Source: Sagittula sp. P11 (lineage in GTDB: Bacteria > Pseudomonadota > Alphaproteobacteria > Rhodobacterales > Rhodobacteraceae). From it: a stretch of DNA of 64,000 nucleotides. Made by a program: the position numbers and the translations under genes. Numbering within the stretch: position 1 is the stretch's first letter; each line of letters opens with the position of its first letter. This document shows, piece by piece, positions 1-8,430 of the stretch. A model generated the notes under the pieces. The model did no database searches. It had not been told where the DNA came from and saw nothing but the letters and a program-made list of their open reading frames with translations. The stretch lies in assembly GCF_002814095.1 (NCBI RefSeq), contig NZ_CP021913.1:1426001-1490000 (forward strand), read 5' to 3'.

Positions 1-1
1 G

Positions 2-526
2 CAGGAGCTGAAGGCGCTGCAGCGTGAACTGGGCATCGGCTTCATCTTCGTGACCCATGATCAGGAGGAAGCGCTGACCATGTCCGACCGCATTGCGGTT
101 CTGGCGCATGGCCGCATTCAGCAGATCGGCGCACCGACCGAGCTTTACCAGCGCCCGGCGAACCTTTTCACCGCCGATTTCGTCGGCGAAAGCAATCTTT
201 TGCCTGTACGATGCGACGGGCGGACCGCGCAACTTGTCGACGGCCAGACCTTCGCCGCGCCCCGCGCCCCCGGTTCGGCCACATTGCTGCTGCGCCCGGA
301 GGCGCTGTCGCTGACCGCCCCCGCCGGGCCATCGCTTAGCCTGACCGGCACCCTGCGCGAGACCTTCTACACCGGCACCGACCATCAGGTAGTGCTGCAC
401 GCCCCCGCCTTCGGCGAGATCCGCGCCCTGCTGCGTACCGGCCAGAGCCTGCCCGCACCTGGCGCGCAGATGACGCTTTACGCCGCCGCCGAGGGTCTGC
501 ACATCATCGACGAGGTCGCACCATGA
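2..526 (+). CDS. ABC transporter ATP-binding protein, polyamine type (3' part only)
   Basis: The 5' end lies outside the window; the visible 174 residues begin after Walker B and run to the stop. The H-loop sequence [20 protein letters not shown] is typical of PotA/CysA-type importer ATPases, and the rest forms the C-terminal TOBE-like regulatory domain (RPEALSL). It would energise the two permeases encoded directly downstream. Its stop overlaps the permease start by four bases (ATGA at 523-526), indicating translational coupling. The substrate-binding protein is not in the window, so the substrate is inferred only from the PotABC-like layout. Confidence 0.9.
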   Translation, partial: QELKALQRELGIGFIFVTHDQEEALTMSDRIAVLAHGRIQQIGAPTELYQRPANLFTADFVGESNLLPVRCDGRTAQLVDGQTFAAPRAPGSATLLLRPEALSLTAPAGPSLSLTGTLRETFYTGTDHQVVLHAPAFGEIRALLRTGQSLPAPGAQMTLYAAAEGLHIIDEVAP

Positions 527-1410
527 CCCTCGCGCGCCGCAAGTTGATGCAGCTCATTGGCCTGCTGGGTCTGCCGACGCTGTTCCTGCTCGTCTTCTTC
601 ATGTGTCCGCTGCTGATCATGCTGATTTACAGTTTCCTGACCCCCGGTCTTTACGGTGGGGTCGACTGGACCTTCAGCCATCTCAATTTCGGGCGCATTC
701 TGGGCTGGGCCGACACGCGCTACGACCGCTTCGACCCGGTGTACATCGCGATCTTCCTGCGCTCGCTGAAACTCGCGGCGCTGACCGTGCTGGCGAGCCT
801 CGTCATCAGTTATCCCGCCGCGTTCTGGATCAGCCGGATGCGCCCGGGGCTGCGCGATTTCGCGATCTTCCTCGTCACCCTGCCCTTCTTCGTCAGCCTC
901 ATCGTGCGCCTCTTTGCATGGGTGCTGATCCTGAGACCGACCGGCTTCCTGAACCAGGGGTTGATGGGTGCAGGACTGACGTCCGAGCCGATCGAGTTTC
1001 TCTACACGGATTTCGCGGTGATCCTCGGCATGACCTACGTCTTTATCCCCTTCATGTTCCTGCCGCTCTACGGCTCCATCGAAAAGCTCGACATGGCGCA
1101 GATCGAGGCGTCGGCGGATCTTGGGGCGACGCGGTTGCAAACCTTCTTCAAGGTGGTCTTGCCCGCGACCCTGCCCGGCATCGTGGGCGGGTCGATCATC
1201 ACCTTCATCCCGGCGCTCGGCAATTTCATCGTGCCCTCCGTGCTGGGCGGAGCCAAGGTGCTGATGATCGGCAACCTGATCGAGCAACAGTTTCTTTCGG
1301 CCCGCAACTGGCCCTTCGGCTCGGCACTGGCGATGATGGTGATGGCGGCGGTGCTGTGCCTGCTGGTCGCCCAGCTGCGCCTGGCCCGCAAGGGGGAGGC
1401 CGCACAATGA
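523..1410 (+). CDS. ABC transporter permease, PotB-like
   Basis: Inner-membrane permease of 295 residues with about six hydrophobic segments. The first is near residues 13-35, and a cytoplasmic EAA loop ([20 protein letters not shown]) lies in the C-terminal half and would dock on the ATPase. The length and loop match PotB/PotH permeases for spermidine/putrescine-type substrates. It overlaps the ATPase gene by four bases and the next permease by four (ATGA at 1407-1410). Assignment as a polyamine-class permease is secure at family level; the actual ligand is unknown. Confidence 0.88.
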   Translation: MTLARRKLMQLIGLLGLPTLFLLVFFMCPLLIMLIYSFLTPGLYGGVDWTFSHLNFGRILGWADTRYDRFDPVYIAIFLRSLKLAALTVLASLVISYPAAFWISRMRPGLRDFAIFLVTLPFFVSLIVRLFAWVLILRPTGFLNQGLMGAGLTSEPIEFLYTDFAVILGMTYVFIPFMFLPLYGSIEKLDMAQIEASADLGATRLQTFFKVVLPATLPGIVGGSIITFIPALGNFIVPSVLGGAKVLMIGNLIEQQFLSARNWPFGSALAMMVMAAVLCLLVAQLRLARKGEAAQ

Positions 1411-2225
1411 CCCTGCGCGGACTGCTCTCCCTCTACGGAATGTTGTTCTTTGCCTTCGTCTACGCGCCGATCCTGCTGGTGGTGATCTACTCGTTCAATG
1501 CCAACACCGTGAACATGCTGATCTGGGACGGCTTCACCCTCGACTGGTATCGCCAGATCTTCGGGATGGAGACCACTGTCACCGATAGCGCCAGCTACGT
1601 CGACAGCACCGCACAGCTCTACGCCTCGGTGAAGACCAGCCTCATCGTCGCGCTCTCGACCTCGGCGCTTTCGACGGTGTTTGGCACGGCGCTTGCCCTC
1701 GGCGTGGCGCGCTATCGCTTTCGGCTGGCGCGGTTCTACCGCACGCTGATGATGGTGCCGATGATCATGCCGGACATCGTGCTGGGCATTGCGCTGCTGA
1801 TCTTCTTCATCACCATCGGCATGAACCTGTCGATGATGACGATCATCATCGGGCAGTCGACCTTCCTCATCTCCTATGTCTTCGTCACCGTCTCGGCCCG
1901 GCTCGCGGCATTCGACACCTCGGTCGAGGAAGCCTCGGCGGACCTCGGCGCCACCCCGGCGCAGACCTTTCGCAAGGTGACACTGCCGGGCATCGCTCCC
2001 GGCATCCTCGGGGGGTGGCTGCTGGCCTTCATCATCTCGATGGATGATCTGGTGATCACCTATTTCATCGCCGGCACCGGCAACACCACGCTGCCGATCC
2101 ACATCTGGGGGATGCTCCGCCGCGGCATCAAACCAGAGATCAACGCCATTGCCACGCTGATGCTGCTGTTCACGCTCGTGATCGCGGCGGCGGGCCTCTA
2201 CTTCCGATCGAGACGCCAGAAATGA
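1407..2225 (+). CDS. ABC transporter permease, PotC-like
   Basis: Second inner-membrane permease, 272 residues, with the EAA loop [21 protein letters not shown] followed by GILGGWLLAFIISMDDLVIT, a signature seen in PotC/PotI proteins. It pairs with the preceding permease to make the heterodimeric channel. The ATG at 1407 overlaps the previous stop, and its own TGA overlaps the next gene's ATG (2222-2225), so four genes form one tightly coupled operon. Substrate specificity cannot be read from the permease. Confidence 0.88.
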   Translation: MTLRGLLSLYGMLFFAFVYAPILLVVIYSFNANTVNMLIWDGFTLDWYRQIFGMETTVTDSASYVDSTAQLYASVKTSLIVALSTSALSTVFGTALALGVARYRFRLARFYRTLMMVPMIMPDIVLGIALLIFFITIGMNLSMMTIIIGQSTFLISYVFVTVSARLAAFDTSVEEASADLGATPAQTFRKVTLPGIAPGILGGWLLAFIISMDDLVITYFIAGTGNTTLPIHIWGMLRRGIKPEINAIATLMLLFTLVIAAAGLYFRSRRQK

Positions 2226-3334
2226 CCTGCAGGACCAAACCCCGCGCCCGCGCGCTGGGAGTGCCGCTGCCCGGAGCGCCCGGGCCGCTCAACGCCATCA
2301 CCGACGTGCCGGGGATCGAAGTCGGCGCGGCAGAGCTGCTCTCGTCGCGCGATCCAAGCTTGGCGACCCGCGGCATCCAGGTGCAGACCGGGGTCACCGC
2401 GATCCTGCCGCGCGGGCGCGATGCCGAGCCCAAACCCGTCTGGGCCGGGCAGTTCAGCCTCAACGGCAACGGCGAGATGACCGGGGCGCACTGGGTGCGT
2501 GACGGCGGCTGGCTGGCCGGGCCGATCTTGATCTCGAATTCCCATGCCATCGGGCCATGCCACACGGCGGCAGTCCGCTGGATGATCGAGACTTACGGCG
2601 CAACCTGGGAAGCGAACCACCTCTGGGCAATGCCCGTCGTGGCCGAGACCTACGACGGCGTGCTGAACGACATCAACGGGCTGCACGTCACCGAAGCTCT
2701 GGCGCGGCAGGCCATAGACGCCGCCGCCACCGGCCCCGTGCGCGAGGGCAACTCGGGCGGGGGCGCGGGCATGATCTGCTACGAGTTCAAGGGCGGCACC
2801 GGCACGTCCTCACGTCGGCTCGACATCGACGGCGCGGGCTTCACCGTCGGGGCGCTGGTCCAGGCAAACCACGGGATGCGCCCGTGGCTGACCGTTGCCG
2901 GCCATCGGATCGGCCCCGAGATGCCCGAAGACCGCATTCCCGACATGATCACCGAACGCGGGTCGATCATCGTGGTGCTGGCGACCGACCTGCCGCTGTC
3001 TCCAGGGCAGCTGGAACGGCTGTCGCGCCGGGCCGCCATCGGGATCGGGCGCGGTGGCACACCTGGGGGCAACAACTCGGGCGATATATTTCTCGCCTTC
3101 TCGACGGCCAACGAGATGCCCTTGCCTCAGCTTTCCGGCGCCTGGCGGCAGATGACCACGCTCAACGACGAGCGGCTGGACCCGGTCTACATGGCAGCGG
3201 TCGAGGCAGTGGACGAAGCCGTGCTCAATGCGCTCTGCGCCGCCGAAGACGTTCCCCTTGCCCGGCCTGCGAAGGGCATTTGCCGCGCCATCGATACCGC
3301 GCGGATGATGAAACTGATGCGCGAGCCCGCCTGA
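2222..3334 (+). CDS. P1 family peptidase (DmpA/BapA-like aminopeptidase)
   Basis: A 370-residue protein of the DmpA/ornithine acetyltransferase-like Ntn-hydrolase fold. The family matures by self-cleavage just before a nucleophilic Ser/Thr. Here the conserved block GTPGGNNSGDIFLAFSTAN places the probable nucleophile at Ser286, giving alpha (1-285) and beta (286-370) chains. An N-terminal ITDVPGIEVG block is also typical. There is no signal peptide, so it is probably cytoplasmic. It is coupled to the ABC permease by an ATGA overlap, which suggests it cleaves or modifies the imported compound. Members hydrolyse D-amino acid amides or beta-peptides; the substrate here is unknown. Confidence 0.87.
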   Translation: MTCRTKPRARALGVPLPGAPGPLNAITDVPGIEVGAAELLSSRDPSLATRGIQVQTGVTAILPRGRDAEPKPVWAGQFSLNGNGEMTGAHWVRDGGWLAGPILISNSHAIGPCHTAAVRWMIETYGATWEANHLWAMPVVAETYDGVLNDINGLHVTEALARQAIDAAATGPVREGNSGGGAGMICYEFKGGTGTSSRRLDIDGAGFTVGALVQANHGMRPWLTVAGHRIGPEMPEDRIPDMITERGSIIVVLATDLPLSPGQLERLSRRAAIGIGRGGTPGGNNSGDIFLAFSTANEMPLPQLSGAWRQMTTLNDERLDPVYMAAVEAVDEAVLNALCAAEDVPLARPAKGICRAIDTARMMKLMREPA

Positions 3335-3553
3335 CCCCGGGCCCGGCGCACCGGTGGGTCTGATCATCTCTATCCCAACGGGAGAGGCGCCCCTGTGCCG
3401 CGGGGGACCCTAAGGAATGAACTCGGAACATTTACGGCGAGGGTCGCCGCGATACCCGATGCGCTTTTCTCAGGGGCTTCCCGGCGTGCAGCTCTGTCGC
3501 GGAAATCGAGGCGAGGAGTCATGTCGTAAAACCAGCATGGTAGCCGGGACTGC

Positions 3554-3745
3554 ATGAGCGGACCTAGACCACCGAGCCACAAGACCAGGAACTGGCCGGC
3601 CTGCAACGATGCGCCGAAGCAGCGTGGCTCCCTGACGATCTGGTTCGGCCCGGGCATGATCTGGAAACCGCCGCCGACCGGCAAGCGGGGTCGGCAATCG
3701 TGCTACAGCGACGCTGCGATCCAGACCTGCCTGACGGTGACCTTC
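3554..3745 (+). pseudogene. IS5-family transposase, N-terminal remnant
   Basis: Translation from the ATG at 3554 gives an N-terminus that I recognise from IS5-type DDE transposases common in Rhodobacteraceae: RNWPACNDAPKQRGSLTIWF, then PTGKRGRQ and YSDAAIQTCLT. Similarity stops abruptly after residue 62 or so, where the intact protein would continue into the catalytic domain. What follows is unrelated sequence running into the 3' end of the DUF2182 gene. No terminal inverted repeat was found. It is a fragment without function. The match is from memory of the family and should be checked by alignment. Confidence 0.65.
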
Positions 3746-3772
3746 CCTGCGAACCGCAGGCTGCGCGGACAC

Positions 3773-4549
3773 TCAGCGCAGGCCGACAAGGATCAGGGCC
3801 CCTCCGCCGCAGATCATCACGCACGCGATCAGACGATCAAGGGCGGGTCGGGGCGAGACCAGCTTTTCAAAGAGGACAAATCCCGCCAGTGCGGCGATCC
3901 AGGCGATGTTCATGACGCCACCCCAGAACAGCAAGAGCATGATCGCCCAGCAACAGCCCACGCAGTAGAGACCGTGGCGAAGTCCCATTTGCCATGCGCC
4001 GCCGGGGCCGTGGCGCCAGCCTAGGGTCAGGACCTGCGCAGGGGACCGGCATTTTTTCAAACAGACCGACTTGGCGGGCGTCAGTTGATACACTCCGGCC
4101 ATCAAAAGAAGCCCGCCGGAGAGCGATACCGCGGTGCTGCGCATCCCTTCAACCAGACCCTGCCGGACGAGGATCCACTGGGCCAGGACCGCGAGCAGAC
4201 TGAATCCGCACCAGACAAGCACATAGCCCGACGCCAGCAAGAGCGTCGACCCGTGTCTGCCGGACCGACGGGCGAGGGCGGCATAAAGCAGGATCATCGG
4301 AGCGGCACTGGGGAGCATCATGGCGGCCATCATGACGCACCACATCAGGAACATGGTCGCCGCGAGGCCCGGCGTCCATGTCGCGGGTGTCACCGGCATG
4401 GCCATGTCGGACATCGACGCCGGCATCTCCATGCCGGCGCCGATCCAAAGGTAGCCCCAGCTCGCAAGGATGACGGCAGTCAGTGCGGCGCTCGCGACCA
4501 GCTTGTCGCGCGCAACCAGCCGCTCCACCGGCGTCAGGGCCTCGGTCAT
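3773..4549 (-). CDS. DUF2182 multi-pass membrane protein
   Basis: 258 residues with about six membrane segments. The conserved MWCVMMAAMMLPSAAPM block near residues 69-85 is the DUF2182 hallmark (often annotated as a predicted metal-binding integral membrane protein). Met- and Cys-rich positions (SVCLKKCRSP, GLYCVGCCW) could bind metal, but this is inference. It starts one base after the stop of the DUF1326 gene, so the two are co-transcribed. DUF2182 and DUF1326 genes are often paired; their joint function is not established. The gene ends against a transposase remnant. Confidence 0.85.
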   Translation of the reverse strand: MTEALTPVERLVARDKLVASAALTAVILASWGYLWIGAGMEMPASMSDMAMPVTPATWTPGLAATMFLMWCVMMAAMMLPSAAPMILLYAALARRSGRHGSTLLLASGYVLVWCGFSLLAVLAQWILVRQGLVEGMRSTAVSLSGGLLLMAGVYQLTPAKSVCLKKCRSPAQVLTLGWRHGPGGAWQMGLRHGLYCVGCCWAIMLLLFWGGVMNIAWIAALAGFVLFEKLVSPRPALDRLIACVMICGGGALILVGLR

Positions 4550-4550
4550 G

Positions 4551-5192
4551 TCAGGCCGCCGCCCTGATGTACCCGTGGTTGTTGAAGTGCAACTCGTTGA
4601 ACTGCGCGTAGCTGTCGGTGTTGTTGGGCAGGTCGATCAGCCCGTGAGTCCGCGTCGTGGCACTGCCCATCTCGGCGATCTCATATCCGAACCCTCCGAC
4701 CATATCGATGCGGACCCTGTGCGGCTGACCCGTGACGGGATTGATGATCGGGCCGGCGTCCAGATCGAGGACCCCGTCGATCTGCACTGCGCCGGTCCGG
4801 GCCTCGACATCGCAGGAATAGTCGAACTTCTTGAAAATGGTCTCTTCCTTGTGGGGCGACATCATCGAGTAGACCCACCACATCGTTGCCATCTCATCGG
4901 TGTCCTCGCCCCGCATGATCCGTTCCAGAGCCTTGCGCTGGTCCGGGGATGCCGCTTCGTCGATGACGATCTGCATGCGGCCCTCGCCGAGGTGGATCGC
5001 CCCGGGCCATTTGACGACGGCCGCGAAGTTCAGCCCGTCCAGCGACGTCTCTCCGTGGTGGCCCTTGTCGACATGGAAGCAGATCGCCGCCTCGCATGTG
5101 CCGTGGGTGGGCAGCGCGTTGAACTGGCAGGGGCAGCCGTAGGCGCAGTTGCAGTTGGTGAGTTCGGTTCCGTGGATTTCCCAGGGGGTCAT
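4551..5192 (-). CDS. DUF1326 domain protein
   Basis: 213 residues when started at the ATG at 5192, which has GGAGAA 5-10 bases upstream and begins MTPWEIHGTELTNCNCAYGC; a longer frame upstream lacks a ribosome-binding site and looks non-coding. The Cys-rich N-terminus (CNCAYGCPCQF, then HGTCEAAICFH) is the DUF1326 signature and could ligate a metal or an iron-sulfur cluster. No signal peptide or membrane segment is evident. It is followed at once by its usual partner DUF2182. Biochemical role unknown. Confidence 0.85.
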   Translation of the reverse strand: MTPWEIHGTELTNCNCAYGCPCQFNALPTHGTCEAAICFHVDKGHHGETSLDGLNFAAVVKWPGAIHLGEGRMQIVIDEAASPDQRKALERIMRGEDTDEMATMWWVYSMMSPHKEETIFKKFDYSCDVEARTGAVQIDGVLDLDAGPIINPVTGQPHRVRIDMVGGFGYEIAEMGSATTRTHGLIDLPNNTDSYAQFNELHFNNHGYIRAAA

Positions 5193-5256
5193 CGGTTTTC
5201 TCCGGTCAGGGGTGAGAGGCGTGCAGCAGGATCCTTCGCTTGTGAAATTCCGGGGT

Positions 5257-7356
5257 CTAAAGAAGGTCGGACAGCATGTGTGCGGCGCGGCGGGCACCGT
5301 CGGCTTCGACCGGGCGCATGGCCCGCGGAGCGGCCAGTTCCTCGACCATCGCCTGCGCGATCCGCTCCGGGTCGCTCTGGTCGTAGATCATCCGCCGACC
5401 GGCGTTGTAGCGGTCAAGCCTTTGGGCGACATGGAAGTTCTGTTCGAAATGGTTCTTCAGCGGAAAGTAGAGGAAGGGCGTACCCGCCGCTGTCAGCTCC
5501 ATCGTGGTGGTCAGCCCGCCCTGCACCAGCGCCAGATCGCATGCGGCCAGATGCCGGTCGAGGTCGGGGACGAAGGCGCGCGCCTCGACCCCTTTCGGAA
5601 GCGCGAAGGCCGCGGGGTTCAGGCGCGGTCCGGTGACCAAGATCATCCGAAGCTCGGGAATGCGCGACCGGGCGATCGGATAGGCGTTCAGGATCCGGCG
5701 GATCAGGCTGGCCCCGACACCCGAGCCGCCAACGGTCACGATGCAGACCTTCTCACCCTCGCGATACCCGAACCTCTCGCGCAGCTCTGCGCGGCTGCCG
5801 AAGGACGTGGGATGCTGGCCGATGATGTACCCGGAGAAGTCGTAATGCGCGGGCACCCAGTCGCGCATCTGCGGCAGGCCCGGGCCGAAACTCATCGGAA
5901 TGACATCCTCGGGTCCTCCGACGAAAATGGCGCGGTCGCGGATACCGGGGTTGGCTTCGACATGGCCGATCATCTCGGCATTGTAGTCGGCGGTCAGGAA
6001 GGCCTCGCGCGCGCCATTCTCCGGGATGGGCACCCAGCCGACGAAGTCGGTGAACCATGCGACCGGGGCGCGCTTCAGATCGGGATGTTCGTGCCAGTAG
6101 TGATCGACGTCCCAGGCCTCGTCCGCGATGACAAGATCATAGTCGCCGTCCTCGACCACCTCCTGAAAGACCATGAAGTTCTTGATCAGGATCTCGTCCA
6201 TGTTGCGGATCGCCTGAAAGGCGTTCAGGTCGTGTTCGCCGGATTCCGCCTCGATATGTGCGGATTCGTTGGCCAGTCGCGCGCTGGCCGGATGCAGGAC
6301 CTCGTCATGGGCGGACAGGAAGCGGGTCACCGGATCCTGTGCCAGCCAATGCACCTCGAGATCGGGATGCAGGATGCGCAGTTCTCGGGTGACGGCAAGG
6401 TCGCGGCGGGCGTGGCCCAGTCCGATCGGCGACGACAGGTAGAGCGCGCGCTTGGGGCGCTGGCTGCGCGTCCGTTTCACCGGCGGCGGCGTGCCCGTAT
6501 GGCGGTCGAGGAAGGCGCGCACCAGCGTGTTGAACCGCGCCGGATACCGCGCGTTGGCGCCATGCCCGACACCGGCCCAGAGCTGGAATTCACCCCCCGT
6601 GGCGCGCGCGGCGGCCTCGGACATCTGCCACGGGGTCACCTCATCCCGCTCGCCATGTACCCAGAGCGAGGGGCAGCGGATCCTGCCATAGGCCTCTTCG
6701 GTCGCGGGATAAGGGCCCCGGTCTTCGGCCAGCGACATGCGGGCCAGAACCTCGCCGCTGCCGTCGGCCGCCCAGCTCAGCGCGTCCTCGATCTGCTTGG
6801 TGGAATGCGGCTCGCAGAACATCCGGCTGAAGAAGAACGCGCAGAAGTCGGCGTAGTCGGTCTGCCAGTAGCGGGCATTGAACTTGTCCCAACCCTCCGG
6901 GGCCTCAGGCGTCGCGCGAACGACGTCGACGCTCTTGTGGGGGTGCGGGGGCACGAAGGGCACGACAGCCCCGCAGCCGACCAGCGCCGTGACCCGTTCG
7001 GGTGCATGGGCCGCGATCAGCGCCGCGTAGAGACCGCCAAGTGACAGCCCGATCAGGCTCGCTTTCGCGGTGTCGGTCGCATCGAGGATCGCCAAGGCAT
7101 CGGCCACGTTCTGCGAGGGCGCATAGGCGTCGGGATCCTCGGGCCGGTCCGACAGGCCGTTGCCGCGCGGATCGAACGAGATCACCCGGAAGTGGTCGGC
7201 GAAGTAGGGGATCTGCGCCTTGTAGACGCGCGAATGGACAATCGGCCACGCGGGCAGGAACATCAGCGTGCGCGGACCGTTGCCGTGGATGGCATAGTGC
7301 ACCGTCACCCCGTCCCGAACGATCGTGCCTTCGCTGGTCGGGGTGGCGGCGCGCAT
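5257..7356 (-). CDS. Alpha/beta hydrolase - glycosyltransferase fusion protein
   Basis: 699 residues with two enzymes in one frame. Residues 1-285 form an alpha/beta hydrolase: nucleophile elbow GLSLGG (Ser105), candidate acid Asp238 in HGERDEV, and His265 in GVGHGA. A Pro/Arg/Lys-rich linker spans about 286-302. Residues 303-699 resemble a GT-B glycosyltransferase of the MurG/GT1 type: GLGHARR near 312-318, an acceptor/donor cleft near VTVGGSGVGASL, and QGGLTTTMELTAAGTPFLYF followed by NHFEQN near the C-terminus. There is no signal peptide. The ATG at 7356 lies four bases after the TetR stop with AAGGA upstream, so the regulator and fusion are one operon. Substrate unknown; a pathway on a lipid or secondary metabolite is conceivable. 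Confidence 0.85.
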   Translation of the reverse strand: MRAATPTSEGTIVRDGVTVHYAIHGNGPRTLMFLPAWPIVHSRVYKAQIPYFADHFRVISFDPRGNGLSDRPEDPDAYAPSQNVADALAILDATDTAKASLIGLSLGGLYAALIAAHAPERVTALVGCGAVVPFVPPHPHKSVDVVRATPEAPEGWDKFNARYWQTDYADFCAFFFSRMFCEPHSTKQIEDALSWAADGSGEVLARMSLAEDRGPYPATEEAYGRIRCPSLWVHGERDEVTPWQMSEAAARATGGEFQLWAGVGHGANARYPARFNTLVRAFLDRHTGTPPPVKRTRSQRPKRALYLSSPIGLGHARRDLAVTRELRILHPDLEVHWLAQDPVTRFLSAHDEVLHPASARLANESAHIEAESGEHDLNAFQAIRNMDEILIKNFMVFQEVVEDGDYDLVIADEAWDVDHYWHEHPDLKRAPVAWFTDFVGWVPIPENGAREAFLTADYNAEMIGHVEANPGIRDRAIFVGGPEDVIPMSFGPGLPQMRDWVPAHYDFSGYIIGQHPTSFGSRAELRERFGYREGEKVCIVTVGGSGVGASLIRRILNAYPIARSRIPELRMILVTGPRLNPAAFALPKGVEARAFVPDLDRHLAACDLALVQGGLTTTMELTAAGTPFLYFPLKNHFEQNFHVAQRLDRYNAGRRMIYDQSDPERIAQAMVEELAAPRAMRPVEADGARRAAHMLSDLL

Positions 7357-7359
7357 GAC

Positions 7360-7977
7360 CTATTCCTTCGCTGTATCTGGGGGTTCGTGCTGCGCGATCA
7401 GGTCACCGACCCGCCGCAAGGCCCGGCGCATGGGAAGGGCGTCGCTTTCCAGCCCCAGCAAGAGGTACGCCTCGGCGCCGATGAACGCGCTGCCCACGAG
7501 AGCCGCGACATCCTCGGGGTCAAAGGGGCCAAGCCCGCCGATCCGGTCGGCAAGGTCCTTCGCAAGGGCGACATGCATATCCCGCAACTGGCCGAACGAG
7601 GCGCGCACCGCGTCACCGACCATCGGATTGGACCATCCGACCGCGATCAGCTCCTGCAGCACCCTGACGTAGCCGCTGTCGAGATCCTGGTCGAGGAAGT
7701 CGCAGGAGAGGGCCCATTTGCGTGACAGCGGGATCTCCGGATCATTGAAGACCGTGCTTTGCCGGGAGATCAGGCGTTCCGTCATGTCGTCGAAAAGAGC
7801 GAGGATCAGTCCGTCCTTCGACCCGAAGTGATAGCGGATCTGGCTCATCTGCGTGTTTGCGGCCACTGCGACCGCCCGCGTCGAAAGGCCGGAATAGCCG
7901 TCGCTCATCAACACATTGCGTGCCGCGTCGATGATCGATTGTCGTGTGCTTGAGGTTTCGCGTGCTGAGAGGGTCAT
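7360..7977 (-). CDS. TetR family transcriptional regulator
   Basis: 205 residues. The N-terminus carries a TetR-type helix-turn-helix (about 12-58: IIDAARNVLMSDGYSGLSTR, then QIRYHFGSKDGLI), followed by a helical ligand-binding domain. It is the first gene of the minus-strand cassette and is followed four bases on by the hydrolase/glycosyltransferase fusion. A perfect 14-base palindrome at 7991-8004, 13 bases before its ATG, is a likely operator, so autorepression with co-regulation of the downstream gene is probable. No good ribosome-binding site precedes the ATG, so translation may be weak or leaderless. Confidence 0.9.
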   Translation of the reverse strand: MTLSARETSSTRQSIIDAARNVLMSDGYSGLSTRAVAVAANTQMSQIRYHFGSKDGLILALFDDMTERLISRQSTVFNDPEIPLSRKWALSCDFLDQDLDSGYVRVLQELIAVGWSNPMVGDAVRASFGQLRDMHVALAKDLADRIGGLGPFDPEDVAALVGSAFIGAEAYLLLGLESDALPMRRALRRVGDLIAQHEPPDTAKE

Positions 7978-7990
7978 TCAACATCATTAG

Positions 7991-8004
7991 TTCGTTCGAA
8001 CGAA
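7991..8004. promoter_or_regulatory. Probable TetR operator palindrome
   Basis: Perfect inverted repeat TTCGTTCGAACGAA sits just upstream of the TetR start. Size, symmetry and position match autoregulatory TetR operators. Binding by this regulator is inferred. Confidence 0.6.
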
Positions 8005-8130
8005 TTAGTCAATGGTTGGCTGGTGCGGACAGGGCCGGCATGACCGTGGTGCGATAACCGGCCGAGTCCCAGCGCGCGAACGGGGGCGACCTAAAATAGA
8101 CGGTCGGGAGCGGCAGATTGAGATACAGGG

Positions 8131-8283
8131 CTATTCTGCCGCAAGACCATCGTTCAGCGCCCGATGGCTCAACGGAAACCAGCGCTTGAACGCGCGAACA
8201 TGCTCCTGCTCGTCGCCAATCGGGATCTGGCTGAGCAGACCGGGCAAGACCGGTGCATCACCAATGTGGCCCCCGGTGATCTC
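8131..8283 (-). pseudogene. IS5-type transposase internal fragment with unrelated tail
   Basis: On the minus strand, 8283-8221 encodes EITGGHIGDAPVLPGLLSQIP, which resembles the central part of the same IS5-type transposase family as the fragment at 3554-3745 (usual form VEVTGSHIGDAPVLPDLLDQIP-like). The frame continues for about 29 more residues of unrecognised sequence (EHVRAFKRWFPLSHRALNDG) to a TAG at 8131. No start codon or complete domain is present. I read it as IS debris fused to another broken sequence, in opposite orientation to the left-hand fragment. Confidence 0.45.
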
Positions 8284-8430
8284 CCCTCTCGGCAGATTTG
8301 CTACCTAAGGCCGGAATTGCGTATCTCGTGCGTGCAGCAGTTTCATGCGGACTTGCCAAAGGTTTTTCCAATCCTCATACAGCCCAGATCCTTGTCGAAG
8401 CGAGCTGTGAACAGAAAACCAACCGACGCC

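Noticed and set aside
3335-3553. Possible small gene between the P1 peptidase and the IS fragment
   Set aside because: No frame with start signal; likely the operon's 3' untranslated region.
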